Shown here piece after piece: positions 39,215 through 48,823 of a stretch of 64,000 nt of DNA (positions within the stretch are counted from its first letter, which is position 1; each line of letters starts with the position of its first letter). The translations under genes and the position numbers were made by a program. A model generated the notes under the pieces. The model was not told where the DNA came from, ran no database searches, and was given only the letters and a program-made list of their open reading frames with translations. Origin of the DNA: Variovorax paradoxus (GTDB lineage Bacteria; Pseudomonadota; Gammaproteobacteria; Burkholderiales; Burkholderiaceae_C); NCBI RefSeq assembly GCF_024734665.1, contig NZ_CP102931.1, positions 370,001-434,000 on the forward strand, given 5' to 3'.

Positions 39215-40279
39215 TTAGGCGGCCTTCGCGCCGAAGCGGTAGATGCCGTCCTTGCCAAGTTCGCGCTTCACCTGGCCGGAGAACCACAGCAGGTGCAGGT
39301 GGGCCACCGTTTCGCCCATGGCGAAGGTCATCTGGTGCAGGTCGAGCTCGCGCTTGAACAGGATCGGCAGGCCTTCAGCTGCCGTCAGCGCGCGTGCCGT
39401 GCAGGCTTCGAGCAGTTCGGCCAGCCGGTCGCGATGGTGCTCCTGCAGCTGGTCGACGCGGCGGTGGATGCCCCGGAAGGGCTTGCCGTGCGAAGGCAGG
39501 CCCAGCGTGTCGGCCGGCAACGCCTTGAACTTGTCGATGCTGTCGAGAAAGAGGCGCAACGAATTCGCCTCGGGCTCGCCCGCGTGCACGCTCACGTTGG
39601 TGGAAATGCGCGGCAGCATCATGTCGCCGCCCAACAGCAGCTTCAGGTCGTCGCAATACAGCGCGATGTGCTCGGGCGCGTGGCCGTAGCCGCTGATGCA
39701 GCGCCAGTCGTGGCCGCCGATGGTGACGATGTCGCCGTCGAGCATGCGCACGAAGCTCTCGGGCACCGAGGGCACCATGTTCGCGTAGTAGTTGGTGCGC
39801 GCGCTGATCTTGGCGATGGATTCGGGGTCGGTCAGGCCATGCGAGGCAAAGAAGCGCGCCGCCGGTTCGCCGCCCGCCAGGGTGTCGCCGGCAGTGCTGA
39901 GCACGCGGGCCACGTGGTAGTCGGTCGAGCTGATCCACAGCGGTGCGTTCCAGCGCGTGCAGAGCCAGTCGGCCAGGCCGATGTGGTCGGGATGCATGTG
40001 CGTGACGATGACGCGCAGGATCGGCATGCCCTGCAGCTGCGTCTCGAACACCTGCTCCCACTGCGCGCGTGCCTCGTCGCGGGCGATGCAGCAGTCGACC
40101 ACCGTCCAGCCCTCGACGCCGTCGAGGGTGTCGCGCAGCAGCCAGAGGTTGATGTGGTCGAGCGCAAAGGGCAGCCGCATTCGAATCCAGCGCACGCCGG
40201 GCGCCACTTCCAGGGTTTCGCCGGGCTCGGGGAGCGTGTCACCGAGGGGGTAGTGGAGTTCGCGTTCGAGGAGGTTCAT
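39215..40279 (-). CDS. MBL-fold metallohydrolase under LiuR-type control
   Basis: 354-aa metallo-beta-lactamase-fold protein with THMHPDHIG (His94, His96, Asp98, His99), GYGHAPEHIALY and a C-terminal winged-helix-like region (about 285-345) found in LACTB2-like proteins. ATG 40279 lies only 8 nt from an 18-bp palindrome and has no clear ribosome site, so the leader must be very short. It is divergent from the MerR/LiuR-like gene. A thioesterase-like role on branched-chain acyl-CoA would fit the regulator, but is inferred. Confidence 0.87.
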   Translation of the reverse strand: MNLLERELHYPLGDTLPEPGETLEVAPGVRWIRMRLPFALDHINLWLLRDTLDGVEGWTVVDCCIARDEARAQWEQVFETQLQGMPILRVIVTHMHPDHIGLADWLCTRWNAPLWISSTDYHVARVLSTAGDTLAGGEPAARFFASHGLTDPESIAKISARTNYYANMVPSVPESFVRMLDGDIVTIGGHDWRCISGYGHAPEHIALYCDDLKLLLGGDMMLPRISTNVSVHAGEPEANSLRLFLDSIDKFKALPADTLGLPSHGKPFRGIHRRVDQLQEHHRDRLAELLEACTARALTAAEGLPILFKRELDLHQMTFAMGETVAHLHLLWFSGQVKRELGKDGIYRFGAKAA

Positions 40280-40287
40280 GTAAGATT

Positions 40288-40305
40288 GACGTTTACGTAA
40301 ACGTC
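40288..40305. promoter_or_regulatory. Candidate LiuR operator
   Basis: Perfect 18-bp palindrome GACGTTTACGTAAACGTC between the metallohydrolase and the MerR-type gene. MerR-family LiuR regulators of leucine/isovalerate genes are known to bind TTTACGTAAA-like palindromes in promoters. No second copy was seen in front of the liu operon at 56.4 kb. Confidence 0.75.
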
Positions 40306-40385
40306 ATGGAGTAGTGGCACCATTGTAGGGATCGCGGCGCAAACCTGCTGTCGCGCCCGTAACGCCCCTTCTCCAGACCCCCGCC

Positions 40386-40805
40386 ATGCCTGCGCAAACC
40401 TTCACCATCAGCCAGCTCGCGAAGGAATTCGACCTCACGACGCGGGCCATCCGCTTCTACGAGGACATGGGCCTGCTCACGCCCGAGCGCGCCGGCCTGC
40501 AGCGCATCTACAGCGCGCGCGACCGCGCCCGCCTCACGCTCACGCTGCGCGCCAAGCGCCTCGGCCTGAGCCTGACGGAGGCAAAAGACATCCTCGACAT
40601 GTACGACAGCCCGCGCGACACCGTGCCGCAGCTGGAAAAATTCCTTGGCGTGCTGGGTGCCCACCGGGCCCAGCTCGAGGCGCAGCTGACCGAGCTGCAG
40701 GCCAATCTCGCGGAAGTGCGGGAGCATGAAAAAAAGGGACGCGCCACCCTTGTCAAAGCACAAAAGGCGACCAAGACCCGCAGGCCGGCCGAAGCCAAGG
40801 CCTGA
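40386..40805 (+). CDS. liuR: MerR family regulator, LiuR-like
   Basis: 139-aa MerR-type regulator. The N-terminal winged helix (about 5-70) has FTISQLAKEFDLTTRAIRFY and ends in a coiled-coil dimerisation helix (about 80-125). It lacks the cysteines of metal-responsive MerR proteins. The sequence style and the adjacent palindrome match LiuR, which controls branched-chain amino-acid and fatty-acid breakdown. The symbol is by family likeness. Confidence 0.8.
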   Translation: MPAQTFTISQLAKEFDLTTRAIRFYEDMGLLTPERAGLQRIYSARDRARLTLTLRAKRLGLSLTEAKDILDMYDSPRDTVPQLEKFLGVLGAHRAQLEAQLTELQANLAEVREHEKKGRATLVKAQKATKTRRPAEAKA

Positions 40806-40833
40806 AAACACGACTCATCGACAATAGCCGACT

Positions 40834-41622
40834 ATGTCCGACAACACCGATAACCTCGACGACCTCTTTGCCCACAACCGCGCCTGGTCCGCCCAGATGG
40901 AGCGCGACCGGCCCGGTTTCTTCACCAGCCTGGTGAAGCAGCAGACGCCACGCTACATGTGGATCGGCTGTTCCGACAGCCGAGTGCCCGCCAACCAGAT
41001 CACCGGTCTGGAGCCGGGCGAAGTGTTCGTGCACCGCAACGTGGCCAACATCGTGGTGCACTCCGACCTCAACGCGCTCTCGGCGATCCAGTTCGCGGTG
41101 GAGCACCTGAAGGTCGAGCACATCATGGTGGTCGGCCACTACGGCTGCGCTGGCGTCAAGGCCGCGCTCAGCGGCAAGCGCATCGGCCTGGCCGACAACT
41201 GGATCCGCCACATCCAGGACGTGCGCGATCGCCACAGCGTGATGCTCGAAAGCCTGCCCGAAGAAGCGCGCGTCGATGCGCTGTGCGAACTCAACGTGGC
41301 CGAACAGGTGGTCAACGTGGCCGTCAGCACCGTCATGGTCGACGCCTGGGCGCGCGGCCAGAAGGTGCGCATCCACGGCTGGACCTTCGGCGTGCACGAC
41401 GGCCTGCTGCAGGACCTGGGCCTGAGCGTCGACGGCGCCAAGCCGCTCGACGCGGTGTACAAGGCCGCGGTGCAGCGCATCCGCTACAAGTGGAGCAAGC
41501 CCGGCGAAGTGATCCAGTCGCTGACGCTGCAGGGCACGCAGGTGAACCAGTCGGTGCAGGAGGCGCAGGCCATGACGCCGCAGCCCGAGGCCGACGGCAC
41601 GACAGATCCCGCCGCCGCCTGA
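40834..41622 (+). CDS. can: Beta-class carbonic anhydrase
   Basis: 262-aa zinc enzyme interconverting CO2 and bicarbonate. Zinc ligands: Cys46 and Asp48 in GCSDSRVP, His102 and Cys105 in GHYGCAG. The C-terminal 40 residues beyond the core are Gln/Pro/Ala-rich and probably disordered. It follows the LiuR-like gene by 28 nt and precedes aceK by 33 nt, so the three may be cotranscribed. Bicarbonate supply suits the biotin carboxylases of leucine breakdown. Confidence 0.95.
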   Translation: MSDNTDNLDDLFAHNRAWSAQMERDRPGFFTSLVKQQTPRYMWIGCSDSRVPANQITGLEPGEVFVHRNVANIVVHSDLNALSAIQFAVEHLKVEHIMVVGHYGCAGVKAALSGKRIGLADNWIRHIQDVRDRHSVMLESLPEEARVDALCELNVAEQVVNVAVSTVMVDAWARGQKVRIHGWTFGVHDGLLQDLGLSVDGAKPLDAVYKAAVQRIRYKWSKPGEVIQSLTLQGTQVNQSVQEAQAMTPQPEADGTTDPAAA

Positions 41623-41655
41623 GCGACCCGGGCGCCTCCAACTGCCTGCCCGCCC

Positions 41656-43476
41656 ATGTTCCCGCAGCGCCTCGATTCGCCGCTGGCCTACGACATCGCG
41701 AAGGCGATGATGGACGGCTTCAACCGGCACTACCGGTTGTTCCGCGCCGAATCGGCGCGCGCCAAGCACCGTTTCGAAACCGCTGACTGGCATGGCCAGC
41801 AGCGCGCGCAGCGCGAACGCATCGAGTTCTACGACCTGCGCGTGAGCGAGGCCGTGGCCCGGCTGGAGAAAGAGTTCAAGGCCGGCGACCAGCCCATGGA
41901 CGTGTGGCATCAGATCAAGCTGCACTACATCGGCCTGCTGGTGGACCACCATCAGCCCGAGCTGGCCGAGAGCTTCTTCAACTCGGTGACCACGAAGATC
42001 CTGCACCGCGCGTACTTCCAGAACGACTTCATCTTCGTGCGCCCGGCTATCAGCACCGAATACATCGAGCCGCGCGGCGCGCCCACCTACCGCCCGTACT
42101 ACCCGGAGCCCGACACGCTGGCCGACACCCTCGAGCAGATGCTCGATGACTTCGCTCTGCTCGGCAGCTTCGCCAACAAGCGCCGTGATGCGGAGCGCGT
42201 GGCGCACGTCATCCTGAACCGCTTTCACCAGGTCAAGCTGCGCGCCAACTTCCAGCTGCAGGTGCTGTCGGGCCTGTTCTTTCGCAACAAGGGCGCGTAC
42301 GTGGTCGGCAAGATCATGAACGGCTTCACCGAGATTCCGTTCTCGCTGCCGATCCTGCACGACAGCCACGGCAAGTTCTACATCGACGCGGCGCTGTTCG
42401 GCGAAGACGACCTGCAGATGCTGTTCAGCTTTGCGCGCGCGTACTTCATGGTCGACATGGAGGTGCCATCGGCCTGGGTGCAGTTTTTGCGCTCGCTCAT
42501 GCCGCGCAAGCCGCGCGCCGAGATCTACAACGCACTCGGCCTCGCCAAGCAGGGCAAGACGCTGTTCTACCGAGACTTCCTCTCGCACCTGAACTACTCG
42601 AGCGACCGCTTTCGCATCGCGCCCGGCATCAAGGGCATGGTCATGCTGGTGTTCGACCTGCCGTCGTTCCCGTTCGTGTTCAAGGTCATCAAGGATTTCT
42701 ATCCGCCGCAGAAGGACACCACGCGCGAGCAGATCAAGGGCAAGTACATGCTCGTGAAACAGCACGACCGCGTGGGCCGCATGGCCGACACGCTGGAGTA
42801 CAGCGACGTGGGTTTTCCGCTCGACCGCTTCGAGCCCGAGCTGATCGAGGAAATCCGCAAGTTCGCGCCCAGCCAGCTCGAGATCGGCGACCGCGACGGC
42901 AACGGGGAAATGGAAGTCGTGGTCAAGCACGTCTACATCGAGCGGCGCATGATCCCGCTCAACATCTACCTGCAGGAAGCCTTCGACACGCTGGCCCACC
43001 CCGAGAGCCCAGCGCATGCCAAGCGCGCGAAAGACCAGCTGGAGCACGCGGTGATCGAGTACGGCAACGCCATCAAGGACATGGTCGCGGCCAACATCTT
43101 CCCCGGTGACATGCTGTGGAAGAACTTCGGCGTCACGCGCGGCGGCAAGGTCGTGTTCTACGACTACGACGAAATCGAATACGTCACCGACTGCAAGTTC
43201 CGCAAGGTGCCCACGCCGCGCAACGAAGAAGACGAGATGAGCGGTGAGGTCTGGTACTCGGTGGGTCCGAAGGACGTGTTCCCCGAAACCTTCGAGCCCT
43301 TTCTGCTGGGCAACAAGGACGTGCGCGAAGCCTTCATGGCGCACCACGCCGACCTGCTCGACGCCGCCTTCTGGCAGCACCACAAGGAACGCATCCAGGC
43401 CGGGCAGATGCTCGATGTGTTCCCGTACGAAGAATCGCAGCGCTTCCAGCACGAAGGACACGCGACGCATTTCTGA
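41656..43476 (+). CDS. aceK: Isocitrate dehydrogenase kinase/phosphatase
   Basis: 606-aa bifunctional enzyme that switches isocitrate dehydrogenase off and on, sending carbon into the glyoxylate shunt during growth on acetate or fatty acids. The AceK regulatory domain covers about 1-310 and the kinase domain the rest, with [41 protein letters not shown] and the catalytic [12 protein letters not shown] and FYDYDEI blocks. Length is standard (about 580-610). Confidence 0.97.
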   Translation: MFPQRLDSPLAYDIAKAMMDGFNRHYRLFRAESARAKHRFETADWHGQQRAQRERIEFYDLRVSEAVARLEKEFKAGDQPMDVWHQIKLHYIGLLVDHHQPELAESFFNSVTTKILHRAYFQNDFIFVRPAISTEYIEPRGAPTYRPYYPEPDTLADTLEQMLDDFALLGSFANKRRDAERVAHVILNRFHQVKLRANFQLQVLSGLFFRNKGAYVVGKIMNGFTEIPFSLPILHDSHGKFYIDAALFGEDDLQMLFSFARAYFMVDMEVPSAWVQFLRSLMPRKPRAEIYNALGLAKQGKTLFYRDFLSHLNYSSDRFRIAPGIKGMVMLVFDLPSFPFVFKVIKDFYPPQKDTTREQIKGKYMLVKQHDRVGRMADTLEYSDVGFPLDRFEPELIEEIRKFAPSQLEIGDRDGNGEMEVVVKHVYIERRMIPLNIYLQEAFDTLAHPESPAHAKRAKDQLEHAVIEYGNAIKDMVAANIFPGDMLWKNFGVTRGGKVVFYDYDEIEYVTDCKFRKVPTPRNEEDEMSGEVWYSVGPKDVFPETFEPFLLGNKDVREAFMAHHADLLDAAFWQHHKERIQAGQMLDVFPYEESQRFQHEGHATHF

Positions 43477-43522
43477 TCGATCGCTTCTTGATTCCGCTTT
43501 CACACTTCTGAAGGAGACCTCC

Positions 43523-44707
43523 ATGTCCGAATCCATCGTCATCGTCGGCGCCGCCCGCACCCCCATGGGTGGCTTCCAGGGCGACTTCTCGTCCCTCTCC
43601 GCGCACGACCTCGGCGGCGCAGCCATCAAGGCCGCCGTCGAGCGCGCCGGCATCGCGCCCGACACCGTGGGCGAAGTGCTGTTCGGCAACTGCCTGATGG
43701 CAGGCCAGGGCCAGGCCCCGGCGCGCCAGGCGGCCTACAAGGGCGGCCTGCCCGACAGCGCAGGGGCAGTCACGCTCAGCAAGATGTGCGGCTCGGCCAT
43801 GAAGGCCGCGATGCTCGCGCACGACCTGCTGCTGGCCGGCACACACGACGTGATGGTGGCCGGCGGCATGGAAAGCATGACCAACGCGCCCTACCTCATG
43901 CTCAAGGGCCGCGGCGGCTACCGCATGGGCCACGACCGCATCTTCGACCACATGATGCTCGACGGCCTCGAAGACGCCTACCAGCCGGGCCGCTCGATGG
44001 GCACCTTCGGCGAAGACTGCGCGGCCAAGTACAAGTTCACGCGCGAGCAGCAGGATGCGTTTGCCATTGCCAGTGTCGAGCGCGCCAAGAAGGCCACCGA
44101 CACCGGCCTCTTCAAGGACGAGATCGTGCCCGTCACGGTCAAGGGCCGGGGCGGCGATACCGTCATCTCCATCGACGAAGGCCCGGGCAAGGTCAAGCTC
44201 GACAAGATCCCAACGCTCAAGCCCGCGTTCAAGAAAGAAAACGGCACCATCACCGCCGCATCGAGCTCGTCCATCAACGACGGCGCCGCAGCGCTGGTGA
44301 TGATGACCGAGTCACAAGCCAAGAAGATCGGCGCCAGGCCCATCGCCCGCATCGTCGGCCACGCCACGCACGCGCAACAGCCCGAGTGGTTCTCGACTGC
44401 GCCCGTCGGCGCCGTCGCCAAGCTGTTCCAGAAGACCGGCTGGAAGGTGAAAGACGTCGACCTGTGGGAAGTGAACGAGGCCTTCGCCGTGGTGCCGATG
44501 GCGCTGATGCACGAGCTCGACGTGTCGCACGAGATCGTCAACGTGCACGGCGGCGCCTGCGCGCTGGGCCACCCGATCGGCGCCAGCGGCGCGCGAATCA
44601 TGGTCACGCTGATCCATGCGCTGAAGGCGCGCGGCAAGAAGCGCGGCGTGGCCACCTTGTGCATCGGCGGGGGCGAAGGCACCGCCGTGGCACTCGAATT
44701 GCTATAA
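43523..44707 (+). CDS. Acetyl-CoA C-acyltransferase (thiolase)
   Basis: 394-aa thiolase that cleaves or forms 3-ketoacyl-CoA. The nucleophile is Cys89 (SKMCGSAMK), the other catalytic residues His in VHGGACALGHPIGASGAR (about 350) and Cys in LCIGGGEGTA (about 380). Start ATG 43523 follows AAGGAGA. It closes with a terminator. It may serve acetoacetyl-CoA turnover, fatty-acid or branched-chain breakdown; PhaA- and BktB-like enzymes cannot be told apart by eye. Confidence 0.94.
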   Translation: MSESIVIVGAARTPMGGFQGDFSSLSAHDLGGAAIKAAVERAGIAPDTVGEVLFGNCLMAGQGQAPARQAAYKGGLPDSAGAVTLSKMCGSAMKAAMLAHDLLLAGTHDVMVAGGMESMTNAPYLMLKGRGGYRMGHDRIFDHMMLDGLEDAYQPGRSMGTFGEDCAAKYKFTREQQDAFAIASVERAKKATDTGLFKDEIVPVTVKGRGGDTVISIDEGPGKVKLDKIPTLKPAFKKENGTITAASSSSINDGAAALVMMTESQAKKIGARPIARIVGHATHAQQPEWFSTAPVGAVAKLFQKTGWKVKDVDLWEVNEAFAVVPMALMHELDVSHEIVNVHGGACALGHPIGASGARIMVTLIHALKARGKKRGVATLCIGGGEGTAVALELL

Positions 44708-44716
44708 AAACAATGG

Positions 44717-44753
44717 CCGGGAGCGCCCGAGGGATGGGCGCTTGCCGGCTTTT
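44717..44753 (+). terminator. Rho-independent terminator after thiolase gene
   Basis: Stem-loop with inner stem AGCGCCC / GGGCGCT (7 bp, 7-nt loop) and outer GGCCGG / CCGGC-type pairing past a small internal loop, then TTTT. Confidence 0.8.
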
Positions 44754-44794
44754 CCGTTCAGATACTTCAAACAATGCGTAGAGCAGGAGATTTC

Positions 44795-46051
44795 ATGCGC
44801 CCATCCATCTACCGTACCGCCATCGCCGCCATCGCCGCCGTGCTGGCCACCGCCTTCGTGGCGGGCGCCGCCTGGGCCCAGAAGCGCGACAACGTGCTGT
44901 TTCAGGCTGCCACCGACGAGCAGCCCGCGGTGATCAAGACGCTGGAAAAGCTGGTCAACATCGAGACCGGCACAGGTGACGCAGAAGGCATCGCCGCCGC
45001 CGGCAGCTACCTCGAGGGCGAACTCAAGAGCTTGGGCTTCACCGTCACGCGCAGCAAGTCGGCCGGCATCGTGGTGGGCGACAACATCGTGGGCAAGATC
45101 AAGGGCCGTGGCGGAAAGAACCTGCTGCTGCTCTCGCACATGGACACCGTGTACCTGAAGGGCACTCTCGCGAAGGCGCCGTTCAAGATCGAAGGCGACA
45201 AGGCCTACGGGCCCGGCATTGCCGACGACAAGGGCGGCAACGCCGTCATCCTGCACACGCTCAAGCTGCTGAAGGACTACGGCGTGCGCGACTACGGCAC
45301 CATCACCGTGCTGTTCAACACCGATGAGGAAAAAGGCTCCTTCGGCTCGCGCGACCTGATCCAGGAAGAAGCCAAGCTGGCCGACTACGTGCTCTCCTTC
45401 GAGCCCACCAGCGCCGGCGACGAGAAACTCTCGCTGGGTACCTCGGGCATCGCCTACGTGCAGGTCAACATCACCGGCAAGGCCTCCCATGCGGGCGCGG
45501 CGCCCGAGCTGGGCGTGAACGCGCTGGTCGAAGCCTCCGACCTCGTGCTGCGCACCATGAACATCGACGACAAGTCGAAGAACCTGCGCTTCAACTGGAC
45601 CATTGCCAAGGCCGGCAACGTGTCGAACATCATCCCCGCCAGCGCCACGCTGAATGCCGACGTGCGCTATGCGCGCAACGAAGACTTCGACGCCGCGATG
45701 AAGACGCTGGAAGAACGCGCGCAGCAGAAGAAGCTGCCCGAGGCCGACGTCAAGGTGATCGTCACGCGCGGCCGCCCGGCCTTCAATGCCGGCGAAGGCG
45801 GCAAGAAGCTGGTCGACAAGGCCGTGGGCTACTACAAGGAAGCCGGCGGCACGCTGGGCGTGGAAGAGCGCACCGGCGGCGGCACCGACGCGGCCTACGC
45901 GGCGCTCTCGGGCAAGCCCGTGATCGAAAGCCTGGGCCTGCCGGGCTTCGGCTATCACAGCGACAAGGCCGAGTACGTGGACATCAGCGCCATTCCTCGC
46001 CGCCTGTACATGGCCGCTCGCCTGATCATGGATCTGGGCGCAGGCAAGTAA
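44795..46051 (+). CDS. Secreted M20 family metallopeptidase (glutamate carboxypeptidase-like)
   Basis: 418-aa zinc peptidase of the M20A/CPG2 type, exported (signal peptide to about residue 29, GAAWAQ). Metal site: LLSHMDTVY (His, Asp), GPGIADDKGG (bridging Asp) and DEEKGS (Glu pair), with a late HSDKAEYVD His. The dimerisation domain (about 205-315) holds the KASHAG segment. ATG 44795 with AGGAG 5-6 nt upstream is better than ATG 44774. It likely releases C-terminal Glu or similar from peptides or folate-like compounds. Confidence 0.9.
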   Translation: MRPSIYRTAIAAIAAVLATAFVAGAAWAQKRDNVLFQAATDEQPAVIKTLEKLVNIETGTGDAEGIAAAGSYLEGELKSLGFTVTRSKSAGIVVGDNIVGKIKGRGGKNLLLLSHMDTVYLKGTLAKAPFKIEGDKAYGPGIADDKGGNAVILHTLKLLKDYGVRDYGTITVLFNTDEEKGSFGSRDLIQEEAKLADYVLSFEPTSAGDEKLSLGTSGIAYVQVNITGKASHAGAAPELGVNALVEASDLVLRTMNIDDKSKNLRFNWTIAKAGNVSNIIPASATLNADVRYARNEDFDAAMKTLEERAQQKKLPEADVKVIVTRGRPAFNAGEGGKKLVDKAVGYYKEAGGTLGVEERTGGGTDAAYAALSGKPVIESLGLPGFGYHSDKAEYVDISAIPRRLYMAARLIMDLGAGK

Positions 46052-46088
46052 GTCAACACGAACAGAAGAAAAGACAGGAGACAACGCC

Positions 46089-47219
46089 ATGCTGCTCAGC
46101 GCCGACCAGGAAGCCATCCGCGACGCGGTGCGCGATTTCTCGCAAGCCGAACTCTGGCCCAACGCCCCCAAGTGGGACCGCGAGCACAGCTTTCCGAAGG
46201 AAGCCCACCAGGGTCTCGCCGCGCTGGGCGCCTACGGCATCTGCGTGCCTGAAGAGAATGGCGGCGCGGGCCTCGACTACCTCACGCTCGCGCTGGTGCT
46301 GGAAGAAATCGCGGCCGGCGACGGTGGCACCAGCACGGCCATCAGCGTGACCAACTGCCCGGTCAACGCCATCCTCATGCGCTACGGCAACGCGCAGCAA
46401 AAGAAGCAATGGCTCGAACCGCTGGCGCAGGGCCAGATGCTCGGCGCCTTCTGCCTCACCGAGCCGCAGGCCGGCAGCGATGCGTCGAGCCTGCGCACCA
46501 CGGCGCGCAAGGACGGCGATGCCTACGTGATCGACGGTGTGAAGCAGTTCATCACCAGCGGCAAGAACGGCCAGGTGGCCATCGTCATCGCGGTAACGGA
46601 CAAGGGCGCGGGCAAGCGCGGCATGAGCGCGTTCATCGTGCCGACCGATGCGCCGGGCTACAACGTCGCGCGCCTCGAAGACAAGCTGGGCCAGCACAGC
46701 AGCGACACCGCGCAGATCAACTTCGACGCTTGCCGCATTCCGCGCGAGAACCTGATCGGCGCGGAAGGCGAGGGCTACAAGATCGCGCTCGGCGCACTCG
46801 AGGGCGGCCGCATCGGCATTGCCGCGCAGAGCGTGGGCATGGCACGCAGCGCGTTCGATGTGGCGCTGGTGTATGCCAAGGAGCGCCAGGCCTTTGGCGG
46901 CTCGATCTTCGACCAGCAGGCCGTGGGCTTTCGCCTGGCCGAATGCGCGACGCAGCTCGAAGCCGCGCGCCAGCTGATCTGGCATGCCGCGAGCCTGCGC
47001 GACGCCGGTAGGCCTTGCCTGAAGGAAGCGGCCATGGCCAAGCTGTTCGCCAGCGAGATGGCCGAGCGCGTGTGCAGCGCAGCCATCCAGACGCTGGGCG
47101 GCTACGGCTACGTGAACGACTTCCCGCTGGAGCGCATCTACCGCGACGTGCGCGTGTGCCAGATCTATGAAGGCACTTCGGATATCCAGAAGCTGCTGAT
47201 TCAACGCGCGCTGGCGTGA
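46089..47219 (+). CDS. Acyl-CoA dehydrogenase
   Basis: 376-aa FAD-dependent acyl-CoA dehydrogenase. It has the FAD/substrate blocks AFCLTEPQAGSDA and FITSGKNG (about 118-152), the SVGMARSAFDVALVYAKERQAFG signature and the C-terminal GGYGYVNDFPLERIYRD followed by CQIYEGTSDIQ. The catalytic Glu seems to be the one in that YEGTSD segment, as in medium/short-chain enzymes, not the IVD position. It follows the M20 gene by 37 nt with a good ribosome site. Chain-length choice is unknown. Confidence 0.93.
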   Translation: MLLSADQEAIRDAVRDFSQAELWPNAPKWDREHSFPKEAHQGLAALGAYGICVPEENGGAGLDYLTLALVLEEIAAGDGGTSTAISVTNCPVNAILMRYGNAQQKKQWLEPLAQGQMLGAFCLTEPQAGSDASSLRTTARKDGDAYVIDGVKQFITSGKNGQVAIVIAVTDKGAGKRGMSAFIVPTDAPGYNVARLEDKLGQHSSDTAQINFDACRIPRENLIGAEGEGYKIALGALEGGRIGIAAQSVGMARSAFDVALVYAKERQAFGGSIFDQQAVGFRLAECATQLEAARQLIWHAASLRDAGRPCLKEAAMAKLFASEMAERVCSAAIQTLGGYGYVNDFPLERIYRDVRVCQIYEGTSDIQKLLIQRALA

Positions 47220-47233
47220 ACGACATGCGGCCC

Positions 47234-47259
47234 GTCTGTCATCGGTTTCGATGACAGAC
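47234..47259. terminator. Stem-loop after acyl-CoA dehydrogenase gene
   Basis: Perfect 11-bp stem GTCTGTCATCG / CGATGACAGAC with loop GTTT, 15 nt after the stop. No T tract follows, so it may protect the mRNA 3' end or attenuate instead of acting as a canonical terminator. Confidence 0.5.
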
Positions 47260-47311
47260 AGTTACGCGCCGCAGGCGCAGCATGGCGGCCTCTTCGTCGG
47301 AGGTCTTTGCC

Positions 47312-48823
47312 ATGTCCATCTTCAAAACAGTTTCTCCCGCATTGGTGCTGCTGTGCATGGGCGCCGTAGCCCTGCCGGCGCGCGCGCAGCCTGCAGCCCC
47401 TGATATTTCCACGCTGACAGCGACCGAAGCCGTGCAGCAGCTGTGCGCCGGCACCGTCACCAGCGAGCAGTTGGTAACGGCGTATCTCGCCCAAGCCAAG
47501 GCCAAGGCGAACCTCAACGCCTTCATCACGCTCGACGAAGCCGGCGCGTTGAAGGCCGCGCGCGCCGCCGATGCACTGCGCAAGCGCGGTGGCGCCTGCA
47601 AGCCGCTGGCGGGGCTGCCGGTGGCCATCAAGGACAACATCCAGGTGCAGGGCCTGCCCGCAACGGCCGGCACGCCTGCGCTCAAAGGCTTCGTGCCCAC
47701 CGCCGATGCACCGGTGGTCGCCAGGCTGCGCGCGGCTGGTGCAGTGGTGCTCGGCAAGACGAACATGCACGAGCTGGCCTTCGGCGTCACGGGCTACAAC
47801 CCCGCGTTCCAGACCGGCCCCGAGGTGGGCGTGCGCAATGCCTACGACCCGAGCCGCATCGCGGGCGGCTCGTCGTCGGGCAACGGTACCGCGCTGGGCG
47901 CGCGCATGGCGCCTGCGGCGCTGGGCACCGACACGGGCGGGTCGGTGCGCATTCCGTGCGCGTTCAACGGCTGTGCGTCGCTGCGTCCGACAGTGGGGCG
48001 CTATCCGCAGCAGGGCATTGCGCCGATCTCGCACACGCGCGACACGGCGGGGCCGATGGCGCAATCGATGGCTGACGTGGCGCTGCTCGACGGCGTCATC
48101 GCAGGCGGCAAGCCGCTCAAGCCCGCCGATTTGAAGCGCGTGCGGCTTGGCGTGGTACCGGCCATGCAGGCCAACCTCGATGCCGACACGCGCGCCGCCA
48201 CCGATGCCGCGTTTGCGAAGCTGCGCGCTGTCGGCGTCACGCTGGTCGATGTGGAGATGCCGAAGCTGATGGAGCTCAACGGCGCGGTCGGCTTTCCGCT
48301 GGCGCTCTACGAGGCGCACGACGACATGGTGGCCTACCTTGCGAAGTACCGCACGGGTATCGACATTGCACAGCTCACGGCCGGCATTGCCAGCCCCGAT
48401 GTCAAGGGCACCTTCGAGACCTTCGTCATTCCGCGCAAGCTGCCCGCAGCCAGCGGCGTGGTCGATGCGAAGCCGATCTACGAGAACGCGATGCGCGTCG
48501 CGCGCCCGGCGCTGCAGAAGCTCTACCGCGACACCTTCGCGAAGAACAGGCTCGATGCGCTGGTGTTCCCGACGGTGCCGCGCGTGGCACTGGCCGCGGG
48601 GGCCGAAGCCAGCAGCCCCGAGAACTTCGGCTCGCTGATCCAGAACACCGACCCCGGCAGCAACGCCGGCATACCGGGCGTGCAGTTGCCATCGGGCCTC
48701 GGCGCAACCAGCGGCCTGCCCGTGGGCCTGGAGCTGGACGGCCCTGCCGGCAGCGACCGCAAGCTTCTGGCCGTGGGCCTCGCGGTGGAGCAGGTGCTCG
48801 GCCGGCTGCCGGCGCCTAAGTAA
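47312..48823 (+). CDS. Secreted amidase (amidase signature family)
   Basis: 503-aa amidase with a signal peptide (1-25, ARAQ). The Ser-cisSer-Lys triad is visible: Lys107 (VAIKDN), Ser187 (GGSSSGNG) and Ser211 (DTGGSVRIP). ATG 47312 with GGAGG upstream is preferred to ATG 47282. Substrate unknown; it could release ammonia from amides or peptides in the periplasm. Its 3' end overlaps the convergent LuxR gene by 8 nt. Confidence 0.92.
   Translation: MSIFKTVSPALVLLCMGAVALPARAQPAAPDISTLTATEAVQQLCAGTVTSEQLVTAYLAQAKAKANLNAFITLDEAGALKAARAADALRKRGGACKPLAGLPVAIKDNIQVQGLPATAGTPALKGFVPTADAPVVARLRAAGAVVLGKTNMHELAFGVTGYNPAFQTGPEVGVRNAYDPSRIAGGSSSGNGTALGARMAPAALGTDTGGSVRIPCAFNGCASLRPTVGRYPQQGIAPISHTRDTAGPMAQSMADVALLDGVIAGGKPLKPADLKRVRLGVVPAMQANLDADTRAATDAAFAKLRAVGVTLVDVEMPKLMELNGAVGFPLALYEAHDDMVAYLAKYRTGIDIAQLTAGIASPDVKGTFETFVIPRKLPAASGVVDAKPIYENAMRVARPALQKLYRDTFAKNRLDALVFPTVPRVALAAGAEASSPENFGSLIQNTDPGSNAGIPGVQLPSGLGATSGLPVGLELDGPAGSDRKLLAVGLAVEQVLGRLPAPK

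Noticed and set aside
40753..43689. Open frame of about 978 codons antisense to can and aceK
   Set aside because: Shadow of aceK and can codon bias; no recognisable motif, no ribosome site.
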